Origin: Lachnospiraceae bacterium
GTDB lineage: Bacteria; Bacillota_A; Clostridia; Lachnospirales; Lachnospiraceae
Reading direction: 5' to 3'
Assembly (NCBI GenBank): GCA_017621115.1
Contig: JAGATU010000096.1
Span: 1 to 9,914, forward strand
DNA length: 9,914 nt
Shown here piece after piece: positions 1 through 6,524 of the stretch (position 1 is its first letter; every line of letters begins with the position of its first letter). The translations under genes and the position numbers were made by a program. Below the pieces are notes generated by a model. The model did not search any database. It was given only the letters and a program-made list of their open reading frames with translations, and was not told the DNA's origin.

Positions 1-96
1 ACAAAGGGGACTTATTTCTATTATCAATTATTGTCATGCATTTATTAAGAGAGCAAAAAATTGTTTTTTTTAACAAAATACCCTATAAAAGGGAGG

Positions 97-130
97 ATGC
101 CAAGCAAACTTTGTTTGCTTGGCATTTATT
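97..130 (+). terminator. Perfect 13-bp hairpin, probable terminator of a gene left of the window
   Basis: The arms at 97-109 and 113-125 are exact reverse complements around a TTT loop. The plus strand continues TTATT, a weak T-rich tail. The most likely role is a rho-independent terminator for a plus-strand gene left of the window. The tail is short, so direction and function are inferred. On the minus strand the hairpin is followed by a purine/pyrimidine mix rather than a clean T-run, which favours the plus-strand reading. Confidence 0.5.
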
Positions 131-238
131 ATGAAAAAGTTATTATTAATACTTTTGAAATAGTCTTTATCTTATGGTCTTAGTATACATAATAAATTTG
201 GATAAAAAATGTTACCTCCGTGAAGTTTCTTTTAATTA

Positions 239-260
239 AATATGAACAAAATATGAACAA
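239..260. repeat. Two tandem copies of an 11-bp unit
   Basis: The unit AATATGAACAA occurs at 239-249 and again, exactly, at 250-260 with no spacer. The unit length is about one helical turn, so both copies would face the same side of the DNA. It lies beside the palindrome at 231-240. There are only two copies, so chance in AT-rich DNA cannot be excluded. Confidence 0.6.
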
Positions 261-276
261 CAAGATGTATAAGGAT

Positions 277-305
277 AAAAACAGAGCCCCAATATATTGG
301 GGCTC
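277..305 (-). terminator. Rho-independent terminator of the peptidyl-prolyl isomerase gene
   Basis: Positions 284-305 form a perfect 22-base palindrome with arms GAGCCCC and GGGGCTC. On the minus strand it is followed by TG and a run of five T (plus-strand A at 277-281). It begins 25 bases beyond the stop codon of the minus-strand gene. A G+C-rich stem followed by U residues is the textbook form. Confidence 0.85.
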
Positions 306-330
306 TTGCCGTATTTTCTTATAATTTAGA

Positions 331-852
331 TTATATTTTCTTCGGTTCCGGATAGTCTACGCCAAAGGTATCTACGGTCATGGATTTGATTTTTTGTTCG
401 TCTAAAGGACGGTCGGAGAAGTTTGTTGGTGTCTCTGCAATTTTGTTAACAATATCCATTCCTTCAATTACTTTACCGAATGCAGCATATGCGCCGTCTA
501 AGTGTGGTGAAGTCTTGTGCATAATGAAGAACTGGGAACCTGCAGAGTCCGGATGCATGGCTCTTGCCATAGATAATACGCCTTCGGTGTGCTTTAAATC
601 ATTCTTAAATCCATTCTGGTTGAATTCTCCCGGAATAGAATAACCTGGGCCGCCCATGCCTGTTCCGTCAGGACATCCGCCCTGAATCATGAAGCCTCTG
701 ATAACACGGTGGAAAATAAGTCCGTCATAGTAGTTTTTCTGAATTAAACTGATAAAGTTATTAACGGAAACAGGTGCGATTTCAGGATATAATTCCGCTT
801 TCATCACATCTCCGTTTTCCATTGTGATTGTTACAATAGGATTCTGTGCCAT
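331..852 (-). CDS. Cyclophilin-type peptidyl-prolyl cis-trans isomerase
   Basis: This is a 173-residue single-domain cyclophilin that catalyses cis-trans isomerisation of X-Pro peptide bonds and so assists folding. No signal peptide or membrane segment is visible, so it should be cytosolic. The family core is complete: FHRVIRGFMIQGG at 47-59 supplies the catalytic Arg49 with Phe54 and Gln57, and SAGSQFFI at 103-110 supplies Gln107 and Phe109. HLDGAYAAFG at 117-126 aligns with WLDGKHVVFG of human cyclophilin A, so the tryptophan that contacts cyclosporin is His117 here, which usually means weak cyclosporin binding. The ATG is preceded by AGAAAGGAC at a normal distance. The gene stands alone on the minus strand, with its own terminator at 277-305 and a likely promoter at 903-931. 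It is clearly of the PpiA/PpiB type, but the exact gene name cannot be fixed from sequence alone. Confidence 0.95.
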   Translation of the reverse strand: MAQNPIVTITMENGDVMKAELYPEIAPVSVNNFISLIQKNYYDGLIFHRVIRGFMIQGGCPDGTGMGGPGYSIPGEFNQNGFKNDLKHTEGVLSMARAMHPDSAGSQFFIMHKTSPHLDGAYAAFGKVIEGMDIVNKIAETPTNFSDRPLDEQKIKSMTVDTFGVDYPEPKKI

Positions 853-881
853 ACTGTCTGGTCCTTTCTATATATAAAGTG

Positions 882-896
882 GCGCAAATTATGCGC
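882..896. repeat. Short inverted repeat in the isomerase gene leader
   Basis: GCGCA at 882-886 and TGCGC at 892-896 are reverse complements separated by AATTA. The repeat lies just downstream of the proposed minus-strand -10 box, about where transcription would start. It could be a small operator or a leader hairpin. With five base pairs per arm this is only suggestive. Confidence 0.35.
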
Positions 897-902
897 ACAG
901 AC

Positions 903-931
903 ATTTTATCATACTGTAGCGGATTGTGCAA
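903..931 (-). promoter_or_regulatory. Likely sigma-A promoter of the isomerase gene
   Basis: Read on the minus strand, TTGCAC (plus 926-931) is followed after 17 bases by TAAAAT (plus 903-908). The -10 box is preceded by TGA, the TGn of an extended -10 element, which would compensate for a poor -35 match. The expected transcript start is near 896, leaving a leader of about 45 bases. Confidence 0.5.
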
Positions 932-952
932 AACGAATCACGGTGGTATTCT
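924..952 (+). promoter_or_regulatory. Possible promoter of the acetyltransferase gene
   Basis: TTGTGC at 924-929 is followed after 17 bases by TATTCT at 947-952, and TGG directly precedes the -10 box as an extended -10 element. Both boxes match the consensus only partly. The start would be near 959, just ahead of the ribosome site at 962-969. The -35 hexamer overlaps that of the divergent isomerase promoter, so the two may compete for RNA polymerase. Confidence 0.35.
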
Positions 953-961
953 AAAAAAGAA

Positions 962-969
962 AGAGGCGG
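962..969 (+). promoter_or_regulatory. Ribosome binding site that fixes the acetyltransferase start
   Basis: AGAGGCGG ends four bases before the ATG at 974. The in-frame GTG at 926 has no comparable site and lies inside the proposed promoter, so the ATG is preferred. Confidence 0.6.
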
Positions 970-973
970 TGAC

Positions 974-1825
974 ATGCTAAAGAATATTATTTTGATTTGT
1001 GACGGATTATATATAGAAAAAATGAGTTCTTCCCCGGAGTGGGATACTTTACGCCGGGACATGGAGAAGCATAACTATACGGTTTTTTTAAAAGCGACAG
1101 ATTGTCCGGAGAATTTATGCAATGAATGCAGTCTTCAAGATACTTTGTTTATATCCGATAGCAAAGACATTCTTGAAAAACTGAAGGAAAAAGGCGGATA
1201 TACAATAGCCTGTTATCATGAAGGTGTAACGGGGCTTATGGGTTGTACACAGTTTGCAATAGAGGGAATTGAAGGATTGGATCCGGATTATCTGGAAAAG
1301 GTTTATCAGAGATACTGCGGTATTCCGTGGTATATAACCGAGACAGAGCGATGTACGGTTAGGGAAATGGGAACGGATGATTTGGATGATTTGTACGAAC
1401 TGTACGCGGATGCCCGTGTTACGCAATATACGGAAGCGCTTTTTGCGGACCGGGAAGCGGAAAGGCATTATATTGAAGATTATATTGAAAATATGTACAA
1501 GTATTTCGGATTCGGGACATGGCTGATACATCGGAAAGAAGACGGGGTATTAATCGGAAGGGCAGGATTTAATTACAGACCCGGGTATAATGAGGCGGAA
1601 CTTGGCTTTGTGATCGGGTCACCGTTCTGGCGTAACGGATATGCGTACGAAGTGTGCAGTCATCTGCTTCATTTGGGCAAAACGGTTTTTGAATTCGATA
1701 AAATACAGGCACTTGCGGATAAAGAAAATACGGCATCCGTGAGCCTGCTTGAAAAACTTGGTTTCTGTTATGCAGAGGATGTCACAGTAGACGAAAAAGA
1801 GTATCAAAGATATTTGTACGGATAG
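974..1825 (+). CDS. GNAT-family N-acetyltransferase with an extra N-terminal domain
   Basis: This is a 283-residue protein in two parts. The C-terminal half (about 126-283) is a RimJ/RimL-like GNAT domain that would transfer an acetyl group from acetyl-CoA to an amine. ELGFVIGSPFWRNGYAYE (209-226) carries the RxGxA acetyl-CoA loop (Arg220, Gly222, Ala224), and ENTASVSLLEKLGF (251-264) is the usual closing motif. The N-terminal part (1-120) is not GNAT. Its alternating strand/helix pattern and the segment LFISDSKDILEKLKEKGGYTI (58-78) recall a HAD-like or receiver-like Rossmann domain, but I see no DxDxT catalytic motif, so it may be degenerate. The substrate is unknown. I start at the ATG because of its ribosome site; an in-frame GTG at 926 would add 16 residues. 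It is first in a plus-strand run, 68 bases ahead of the flippase gene. Confidence 0.85.
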   Translation: MLKNIILICDGLYIEKMSSSPEWDTLRRDMEKHNYTVFLKATDCPENLCNECSLQDTLFISDSKDILEKLKEKGGYTIACYHEGVTGLMGCTQFAIEGIEGLDPDYLEKVYQRYCGIPWYITETERCTVREMGTDDLDDLYELYADARVTQYTEALFADREAERHYIEDYIENMYKYFGFGTWLIHRKEDGVLIGRAGFNYRPGYNEAELGFVIGSPFWRNGYAYEVCSHLLHLGKTVFEFDKIQALADKENTASVSLLEKLGFCYAEDVTVDEKEYQRYLYG

Positions 1826-1893
1826 CCTCCTAACTTGCAATATTGGGGTATTCGAATTATAATAAGCAAAAAATCACACACGGGATTTTGAAA

Positions 1894-3552
1894 ATGGGCA
1901 ATAGCAAAAAAGGCGGATTCATTATGCAGGCCGGGATACTGGCTGCAGCAGGAATTATCGTAAGACTGATTGGAATTTTATACAGAAGCCCACTGGTTGC
2001 AATTATCGGTGATGAAGGTAACGGGTATTATAATACGGCGTATACGATTTACACGATTATTTTATTGATTTCTTCCTATAGTATACCGGCTGCCATCTCC
2101 AAAGTAATTGCGGCAAGACTTGCCAAGAGGGAATATCGTAATGCACAGAGAATTTTCACCTGTTCGTTTATCTATGTTATGATAACGGGAGGCATCGGAA
2201 GTCTTCTGTGTTTCTTTGGTGCACAATTTTTTGTAGGGCAGAATTCGGCAGCGGTATTACGTGTTTTTGCACCGACTATTTTTCTGTCCGGTCTTTTAGG
2301 CGTATTTAGGGGATATTTCCAGGCACACAGAACGATGTTACAGACCTCTTTTTCGCAGATTGTGGAACAGATTCTGAATGCCGTTGTCAGTCTGCTTGCA
2401 GCATATCTGTTAATGGGGCTTGTTGCTGATAAAGATGCAACTACGCAGGCTATCTATGGAGCAGTCGGAAGTGCGCTCGGTACGGGAAGCGGTGTGTTGA
2501 TTGCCCTTATATTTATGTGGATGATTTATCTTTTGAATAAGCCTTCCATCCAAAAACGGATTCAAAGGGATAAGACGGAAACAGTTCTTGGATACGGTGA
2601 GATTTTTAAGATTATTATTTTGATGGTTACACCGGTTGTCCTGAGCACATTTATATATAATGTAAATACAGCCTCTAATTTAAAATTTTACCAAGAGATT
2701 ATGCAGATCTTTAAGGGGTATTCCGAGGTGGAGGCTACTACGAGTTACGGTTTGTATTCGGGTAAGGCAATGCAGATTATCAATATTCCCGTCGCAATTG
2801 CATCTTCCATGTCAGCGGCGATTATTCCTACGATTGCAAGAACATATGAGATGCATGCCCGTCAGGAAACCAATATGAAAATCGCACAGGCGATTAAGGT
2901 TACGATGCTTATTTCGATACCGTCGGCTGTAGGCCTTTTTGTTCTGGCAAAGCCGGTTGTGCTTTTATTATATCCGCAGAAAGCAACGGTGGACATTGTT
3001 GCGGCGCTAATCCGTACAATGGCGGTGGCGGTTGTGTTTTACGGATTATCTACACTGACTAATGCTGTGCTTCAGGGAACGGGAAAAGTGAATAAACCGG
3101 TAATACATGCATTATGCGCATTGGTAATGCAGACATTGATTTTGGTACCGCTTTTGTTGTATACGGATTTGAATTTATATGCACTTTGTATAGCAACAGT
3201 TGTATATGCATTTTTAATGTGTGTATTGAATGCGGTTTCCATACGAAAACATTTGAAGTATGAGCAGGAACTGTTTAAAACATTTGTGCTTCCGGCGATT
3301 GCAGCATTTTGGATGGGCGTTGTTACAGCCGGTGTATATTTTGGATTGGATAAGGGAATTGTATTAATAGCCGAAGTTCCGCAGTTTTGGCGGAATATAA
3401 TTTGTTTGGTTCCATCGCTTTTAGTGGCAGTGATTGTGTATTTTATGCTGGTTATCAAGTTGGGGGCCGTGAGTAAAAATGAGTTAAAAACCATGCCTAA
3501 AGGACATGTGTTGGTGCGTGTTGCGGAGAGGTTACATCTGGTTCAAAGATAA
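1894..3552 (+). CDS. SpoVB/MurJ-like polysaccharide lipid flippase (MOP superfamily)
   Basis: This is a 552-residue, highly hydrophobic protein with about 14 predicted membrane spans. It resembles SpoVB/YtgP-type members of the MOP (MATE/MurJ) superfamily, which flip undecaprenyl-linked sugars such as lipid II across the cytoplasmic membrane. After a short Lys-rich tail comes MQAGILAAAGIIVRLIGILY (11-30), then RSPLVAIIGDEGNGYY (31-46) and SSYSIPAAISKVIAARLA (60-77), the family signature around the first loops. Basic cytosolic loops and a basic C-terminus fit the topology. The start is uncertain. ATG 1894 gives the N-terminus usual for this family but has only a weak GGGA. ATG 1924 has AAGGCGG in front but would remove the basic tail. 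A TTG at 1843 has no ribosome site. The protein could be MurJ-like or sporulation-specific SpoVB-like; sequence alone does not decide. Confidence 0.88.
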   Translation: MGNSKKGGFIMQAGILAAAGIIVRLIGILYRSPLVAIIGDEGNGYYNTAYTIYTIILLISSYSIPAAISKVIAARLAKREYRNAQRIFTCSFIYVMITGGIGSLLCFFGAQFFVGQNSAAVLRVFAPTIFLSGLLGVFRGYFQAHRTMLQTSFSQIVEQILNAVVSLLAAYLLMGLVADKDATTQAIYGAVGSALGTGSGVLIALIFMWMIYLLNKPSIQKRIQRDKTETVLGYGEIFKIIILMVTPVVLSTFIYNVNTASNLKFYQEIMQIFKGYSEVEATTSYGLYSGKAMQIINIPVAIASSMSAAIIPTIARTYEMHARQETNMKIAQAIKVTMLISIPSAVGLFVLAKPVVLLLYPQKATVDIVAALIRTMAVAVVFYGLSTLTNAVLQGTGKVNKPVIHALCALVMQTLILVPLLLYTDLNLYALCIATVVYAFLMCVLNAVSIRKHLKYEQELFKTFVLPAIAAFWMGVVTAGVYFGLDKGIVLIAEVPQFWRNIICLVPSLLVAVIVYFMLVIKLGAVSKNELKTMPKGHVLVRVAERLHLVQR

Positions 3553-3618
3553 TTAACAAAAAAAAGTAGATTTTTTGAGGATATCGTAGTAAAATAGTGT
3601 GATGTAATGACTTCGTTT

Positions 3619-3624
3619 GGGGAG
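3619..3624 (+). promoter_or_regulatory. Ribosome binding site that fixes the lipoprotein start
   Basis: GGGGAG ends nine bases before the ATG at 3634. Starting there puts the Lys-rich n-region of the signal peptide at the N-terminus. The in-frame ATG at 3607 has no ribosome site. Confidence 0.65.
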
Positions 3625-3633
3625 AATTTAGTT

Positions 3634-4737
3634 ATGCGTAAGAAATTATTGGGTATTCTTTCCGTCCTGTGTGTGCTGATGTTTACAGCCTGCGCACCAC
3701 AGAAACCGGAAGAAGCGCCTGAGGAAATTATAGAAGAAGAAACTACGGTGGTAGAGGAAGTGGTGGAAGAGACCACTACGGTTAGTACGCTGACCGGGCT
3801 TCCTGTTACGGAAGAAATCCGTAACCAAAGACCGCTTGCAGTTATGCTTAATAATATTGTAGAGGGATGCCCGCAGACCGGAACAGAAGAAGCAGCTATT
3901 ATATATGAAGTGCCGGTTGAGGGAAGAATTACCCGTCTGATGGGTATATTTGAAGATTATGAGAGCCTTGAAAAGATTGGATATGTACGAAGCAGCCGTG
4001 ATTATTTTGTGTATTACGCAATGGAATACGATGCATTGTATGCGCATTTCGGACAGGCGACTCCTTATGTAGGTGAATTGTTAAATTCTGACCGTGTGGA
4101 CAATATTAGTGGCGCAGTAGCGGGGATTGACCATCCGGCACCGAATACATTCCATCGTTCAACTGACCGTAAGGCACCGCATAATGTATATGTGGACACT
4201 GAAGATTTGTTAAAAGACATTGAAAAACTGGGCTATCGCACAGAACACAATGATACTTATGTTGAGAAGTTTACATTTGCGGAAAATGGAACGGATGAGT
4301 TATACGCGGCAGAACCGTCTGCAACTATTTTATATCCGGGTGGAAAGAGTACGGATGCAGCCAACGGTTTTTCTCGTGTGGAGGCAAGATTTGAATATAA
4401 TCCGGAGGATGGTTTGTACTACCGTTATCAATATGGGGACAAGCATATTGATGAAGCGACAGGCAACCAACTTGCGGTGACGAATGTTATTTTCCAGTAT
4501 TGCCACGGTGAAGTGCGTGATGAGAATGATTATCTTGCATTTGGATGCCATGGTGATAACGGATATAAAGTGCAGGTATTTACAGGCGGCAAGATGAAGG
4601 AAGGTACCTGGAAGCGTATTGATGATGCGCCGGCACAGTATTTGGATGAAAACGGAGAACCGATTCAGTTGAATCCGGGCAAGACATGGATTTGTATTGT
4701 ATGGGATGAATACGGTCAGGATGTAGTAATCGAGTAA
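3634..4737 (+). CDS. DUF3048 (YerB-like) membrane-anchored lipoprotein
   Basis: This is a 367-residue lipoprotein. The N-terminus has MRKK, a hydrophobic stretch LLGILSVLCVLMF and a lipobox ending TAC, which makes Cys20 the likely lipidated residue and places the protein on the outer face of the membrane. A Glu/Thr-rich linker (about 25-47) precedes the folded part. That part starts near STLTGLPVTEEIRNQRPLAV and continues with MLNN, ITRLMGIFEDYE and IGYVRSSRDYFVYYA, which I recognise as DUF3048, the domain of Bacillus YerB. The tail with NPGKTWICIV fits the C-terminal DUF3048 subdomain. The molecular function is not established. It lies between a flippase and cobS with short gaps (81 and 33 bases), consistent with co-transcription. 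The family call is firm; the role in envelope upkeep is inferred from location. Confidence 0.88.
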   Translation: MRKKLLGILSVLCVLMFTACAPQKPEEAPEEIIEEETTVVEEVVEETTTVSTLTGLPVTEEIRNQRPLAVMLNNIVEGCPQTGTEEAAIIYEVPVEGRITRLMGIFEDYESLEKIGYVRSSRDYFVYYAMEYDALYAHFGQATPYVGELLNSDRVDNISGAVAGIDHPAPNTFHRSTDRKAPHNVYVDTEDLLKDIEKLGYRTEHNDTYVEKFTFAENGTDELYAAEPSATILYPGGKSTDAANGFSRVEARFEYNPEDGLYYRYQYGDKHIDEATGNQLAVTNVIFQYCHGEVRDENDYLAFGCHGDNGYKVQVFTGGKMKEGTWKRIDDAPAQYLDENGEPIQLNPGKTWICIVWDEYGQDVVIE

Positions 4738-4770
4738 TTTGTTTTACGTTACGAGAGATGGAGAGGAACA

Positions 4771-5538
4771 ATGAAAAGTATTTGGAATAGTTTTTTAATG
4801 GCATTTTCCACTTATTCAATCAGTCCTAAAACAAAGATGGAACGTAACCGTGAAAATACGATGTATATTTTGGTATTTGTACCGCTCATCGGATTTATCA
4901 TTGGGTTTGTAATAAGATGTTGGGGTACGGCATATCCTTATTTATGTGATTATGCAGTATTGCCTGCAGTGGTAGGTGCAGTGCTTCCGAGCATTTTATC
5001 GGCAGGTGCGCATTTGGATGGTTTTTTCCGTACGGTGGATGCTTTGTGTTCACACCAGACCAGGGAGAAAAAGCTTGAGATTTTAGAAGATTCCCATGGC
5101 GGATACTTTGCGATTATTGTCTGCGTATGTTATTTTATGCTGGCAATCGGTATCTGGAGCGAAATGCCGGTAGACGGACTTTTTGTTCTTTCATACGGCT
5201 TTGTGATTTCAAGAGCATTGTACGGTTTTTCCATTTTGGCATGCAGACATGCAAAAGAAAGCAAATGCTCTGCATACATGCCGGAAGGAATTCTTCGGTA
5301 TGTACAGATTTTCATCATGATTATTTATGTTGGAATTGCGGCAATGTCCATGTTATCTCTTAATAGAGAAATTGGTATTGCATGTATACTTGGTGCAGCA
5401 ATATCATTTATTTATTACATAGTTGTTTCTTATAGGGAATTCGGTGGAGTAACGGAAGACAGCGCAGGCTTTTTCGTACAGATATGCGAGGTGGCAATTC
5501 CGCTTGCTGCATTAATTGCTTATAAACGTTGGTGGTAA
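4771..5538 (+). CDS. cobS: Adenosylcobinamide-GDP ribazoletransferase (CobS family), divergent
   Basis: This is a 255-residue membrane protein with about six or seven spans and is full length for the family. CobS joins adenosylcobinamide-GDP to alpha-ribazole (or its phosphate), the late step that forms the lower ligand loop of cobalamin. The first motif is AGAHLDGFFRTVDA (78-91), followed by REKKLEILEDSHGG (98-111). The second is GGVTEDSAGFF (225-235). The usual forms are HxDGxxDTxDG/A and GGxTGD. His81, Asp83, Asp90, Asp107 and Asp230 are kept, but the middle Asp is Arg87 and the Gly of TGD is Glu229. The start is well supported by GGAGAGG just ahead of the ATG. No other cobalamin gene lies in the window. 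It is probably the last gene of the run from 974, as a terminator follows at once. Activity is uncertain because of the two motif changes. Confidence 0.82.
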   Translation: MKSIWNSFLMAFSTYSISPKTKMERNRENTMYILVFVPLIGFIIGFVIRCWGTAYPYLCDYAVLPAVVGAVLPSILSAGAHLDGFFRTVDALCSHQTREKKLEILEDSHGGYFAIIVCVCYFMLAIGIWSEMPVDGLFVLSYGFVISRALYGFSILACRHAKESKCSAYMPEGILRYVQIFIMIIYVGIAAMSMLSLNREIGIACILGAAISFIYYIVVSYREFGGVTEDSAGFFVQICEVAIPLAALIAYKRWW

Positions 5539-5547
5539 CAAAAGAAA

Positions 5548-5581
5548 AAGGGTGTCTATGTTGATAGACATCCTTCATTTT
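5548..5581 (+). terminator. Rho-independent terminator after cobS
   Basis: GGGTGTCTAT at 5550-5559 pairs with ATAGACATCC at 5564-5573 around a GTTG loop, with one G-T wobble. Two flanking A-T pairs extend the stem, and TTCATTTTTC follows. It starts 10 bases after the cobS stop and ends just before uppP, separating the two units, although some read-through into uppP is possible. Confidence 0.8.
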
Positions 5582-5591
5582 TCTATATGGG

Positions 5592-5597
5592 AAAGGA
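5592..5597 (+). promoter_or_regulatory. Ribosome binding site that fixes the uppP start
   Basis: AAAGGA lies seven bases before the ATG at 5605. The in-frame ATG at 5587 lies upstream of this site, just after the terminator, and has none of its own. Confidence 0.7.
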
Positions 5598-5604
5598 TAT
5601 TATA

Positions 5605-6429
5605 ATGGTAGAGATCTTAAAATCGGTTTTATTCGGTATTGTTCAGGGGATCACGGAGTGGCTTCCAATCAGCAGTACCGGTCATATGATTTTGTTAAAT
5701 GAGTTTGTGACGCTGGATGTAACGCCTGAGTTTTGGGAGATGTTCAAGGTAGTGATTCAGTTTGGCTCCATCCTGGCAGTTGTGTTAGTGTTCTGGAACA
5801 GGCTGTTTCCGTTTGATTTTAAAGAAAAGCCGGTTATTAAAAAAGACATTATTGTTATGTGGCTGAAGGTAATTGTCGGATGTGTACCGGCGGGACTTTT
5901 GGTGGTGTTTGGATTGGATGAAGTGTGTGATGCACTTTTCCAGAATTATTTGACTGTTGCCATAATGCTGATTGTTGTGGGCGTTTTATTCATTTTTATT
6001 GAGGATGGTAATAGGAATAAAGCGTCTAAGATTACGGATATTTCTCAACTCACCTATAAGACAGCATTTATTATCGGTATTTTCCAGCTGATTGCAGCTG
6101 TATTTCCGGGAACATCCAGATCGGGGGCCACTATTGTAGGGGCATTGCTTTTAGGTGTGGCACGTGTGACGGCGGCAGAATTTACATTTTTCCTTGCCGT
6201 ACCTACCATGCTTGGGGCGAGTTTGCTTAAATTGCTTAAGTTCGGCTTTTCATTTACGGGAACGGAACTGGCAATTTTACTTGTCGGAATGGTTGTGGCA
6301 TTTGTGGTTTCGGTTGCGGTTATCCGTTTCCTGATGGATTTTGTAAAGAAACATGATTTCAAAGTATTTGGTTGGTATCGTATTGTGCTGGGTGTGATAG
6401 TTATCGCATATTTTATGTTATTTGTATAA
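5605..6429 (+). CDS. uppP: Undecaprenyl-diphosphatase UppP (BacA)
   Basis: This is a 274-residue polytopic membrane enzyme that removes one phosphate from undecaprenyl pyrophosphate outside the membrane, regenerating the carrier for peptidoglycan and other wall polymers. Overproduction of the family confers bacitracin resistance. Both signatures are intact: GIVQGITEWLPISSTGH (11-27), with Gln14, Glu18, Ser24 and His27, and PGTSRSG (168-174), with the catalytic Arg172. Length and the pattern of about eight hydrophobic segments are normal. The ATG chosen follows AAAGGA. The gene lies right after the cobS terminator with no clear promoter of its own in the gap, so it is either expressed by read-through or from a promoter I cannot see. 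The flippase gene upstream works in the same lipid-carrier cycle. Confidence 0.95.
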   Translation: MVEILKSVLFGIVQGITEWLPISSTGHMILLNEFVTLDVTPEFWEMFKVVIQFGSILAVVLVFWNRLFPFDFKEKPVIKKDIIVMWLKVIVGCVPAGLLVVFGLDEVCDALFQNYLTVAIMLIVVGVLFIFIEDGNRNKASKITDISQLTYKTAFIIGIFQLIAAVFPGTSRSGATIVGALLLGVARVTAAEFTFFLAVPTMLGASLLKLLKFGFSFTGTELAILLVGMVVAFVVSVAVIRFLMDFVKKHDFKVFGWYRIVLGVIVIAYFMLFV

Positions 6430-6470
6430 AGAATGGTCTTTTTTGCAAAATTCTTTGTTCAGACGGCGCA

Positions 6471-6499
6471 TTGACACTCCTTTTTTTCTAAGATAAACT
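6471..6499 (+). promoter_or_regulatory. Likely promoter P1 of the Lys/Ala-rich protein gene
   Basis: A perfect TTGACA at 6471-6476 is followed after 17 bases by TAAACT at 6494-6499, which matches four of six -10 positions. The spacer contains seven T in a row. The leader to the ATG at 6596 would be about 90 bases. Confidence 0.45.
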
Positions 6500-6524
6500 C
6501 ATTCGTGTTGACATAACATTGAGA

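Larger units (their letters stand above)
1..330. other. AT-rich gene-free stretch with hairpins and a short tandem repeat
   Basis: No reading frame here has a ribosome site and a credible protein. One frame stays open from the left edge to a TGA at 132-134, but it runs straight through a perfect hairpin and reads as low-complexity sequence, so I take it as chance. The stretch holds a hairpin at 97-125, two tandem copies of an 11-base unit at 239-260, a 10-base palindrome TTTAATTAAA at 231-240, and the terminator of the minus-strand isomerase gene at 277-305. It is probably the space between a gene to the left of the window and the isomerase gene. I see no tRNA or riboswitch-like fold. Confidence 0.6.

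Noticed and set aside
3..134. Open frame from the left edge to a TGA at 132-134
   Set aside because: It runs through a perfect hairpin, has low-complexity AT-driven content and no recognisable motif. It is probably non-coding.
131..163. Tiny frame starting ATG AAA AAG, like the start of a signal peptide
   Set aside because: It has only ten codons, no ribosome site, and lies directly after the hairpin.
205..217. GGAGGT on the minus strand, like a ribosome binding site
   Set aside because: The first ATG on that strand is about 24 bases away and the frame stops after seven codons.
380..643. Plus-strand 87-codon frame opposite the isomerase gene
   Set aside because: It lies entirely within the conserved cyclophilin coding region on the other strand and has no ribosome site.
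3553..3633. Possible promoter ahead of the DUF3048 lipoprotein gene (TTGAGG and nearby TAAAAT)
   Set aside because: TTGAGG and TAAAAT are only nine bases apart, and a 17-base spacing gives a poor -10 box. Co-transcription with the flippase gene is at least as likely.
4220..4480. 86-codon plus-strand frame within the DUF3048 gene
   Set aside because: It overlaps a well-supported gene in another frame and shows no motif or ribosome site.
6428..6456. AAAGAAT/ATTCTTT inverted repeat after uppP as a terminator
   Set aside because: The stem is AT-rich with a 15-base loop and no T-run after it. It is too weak to call.
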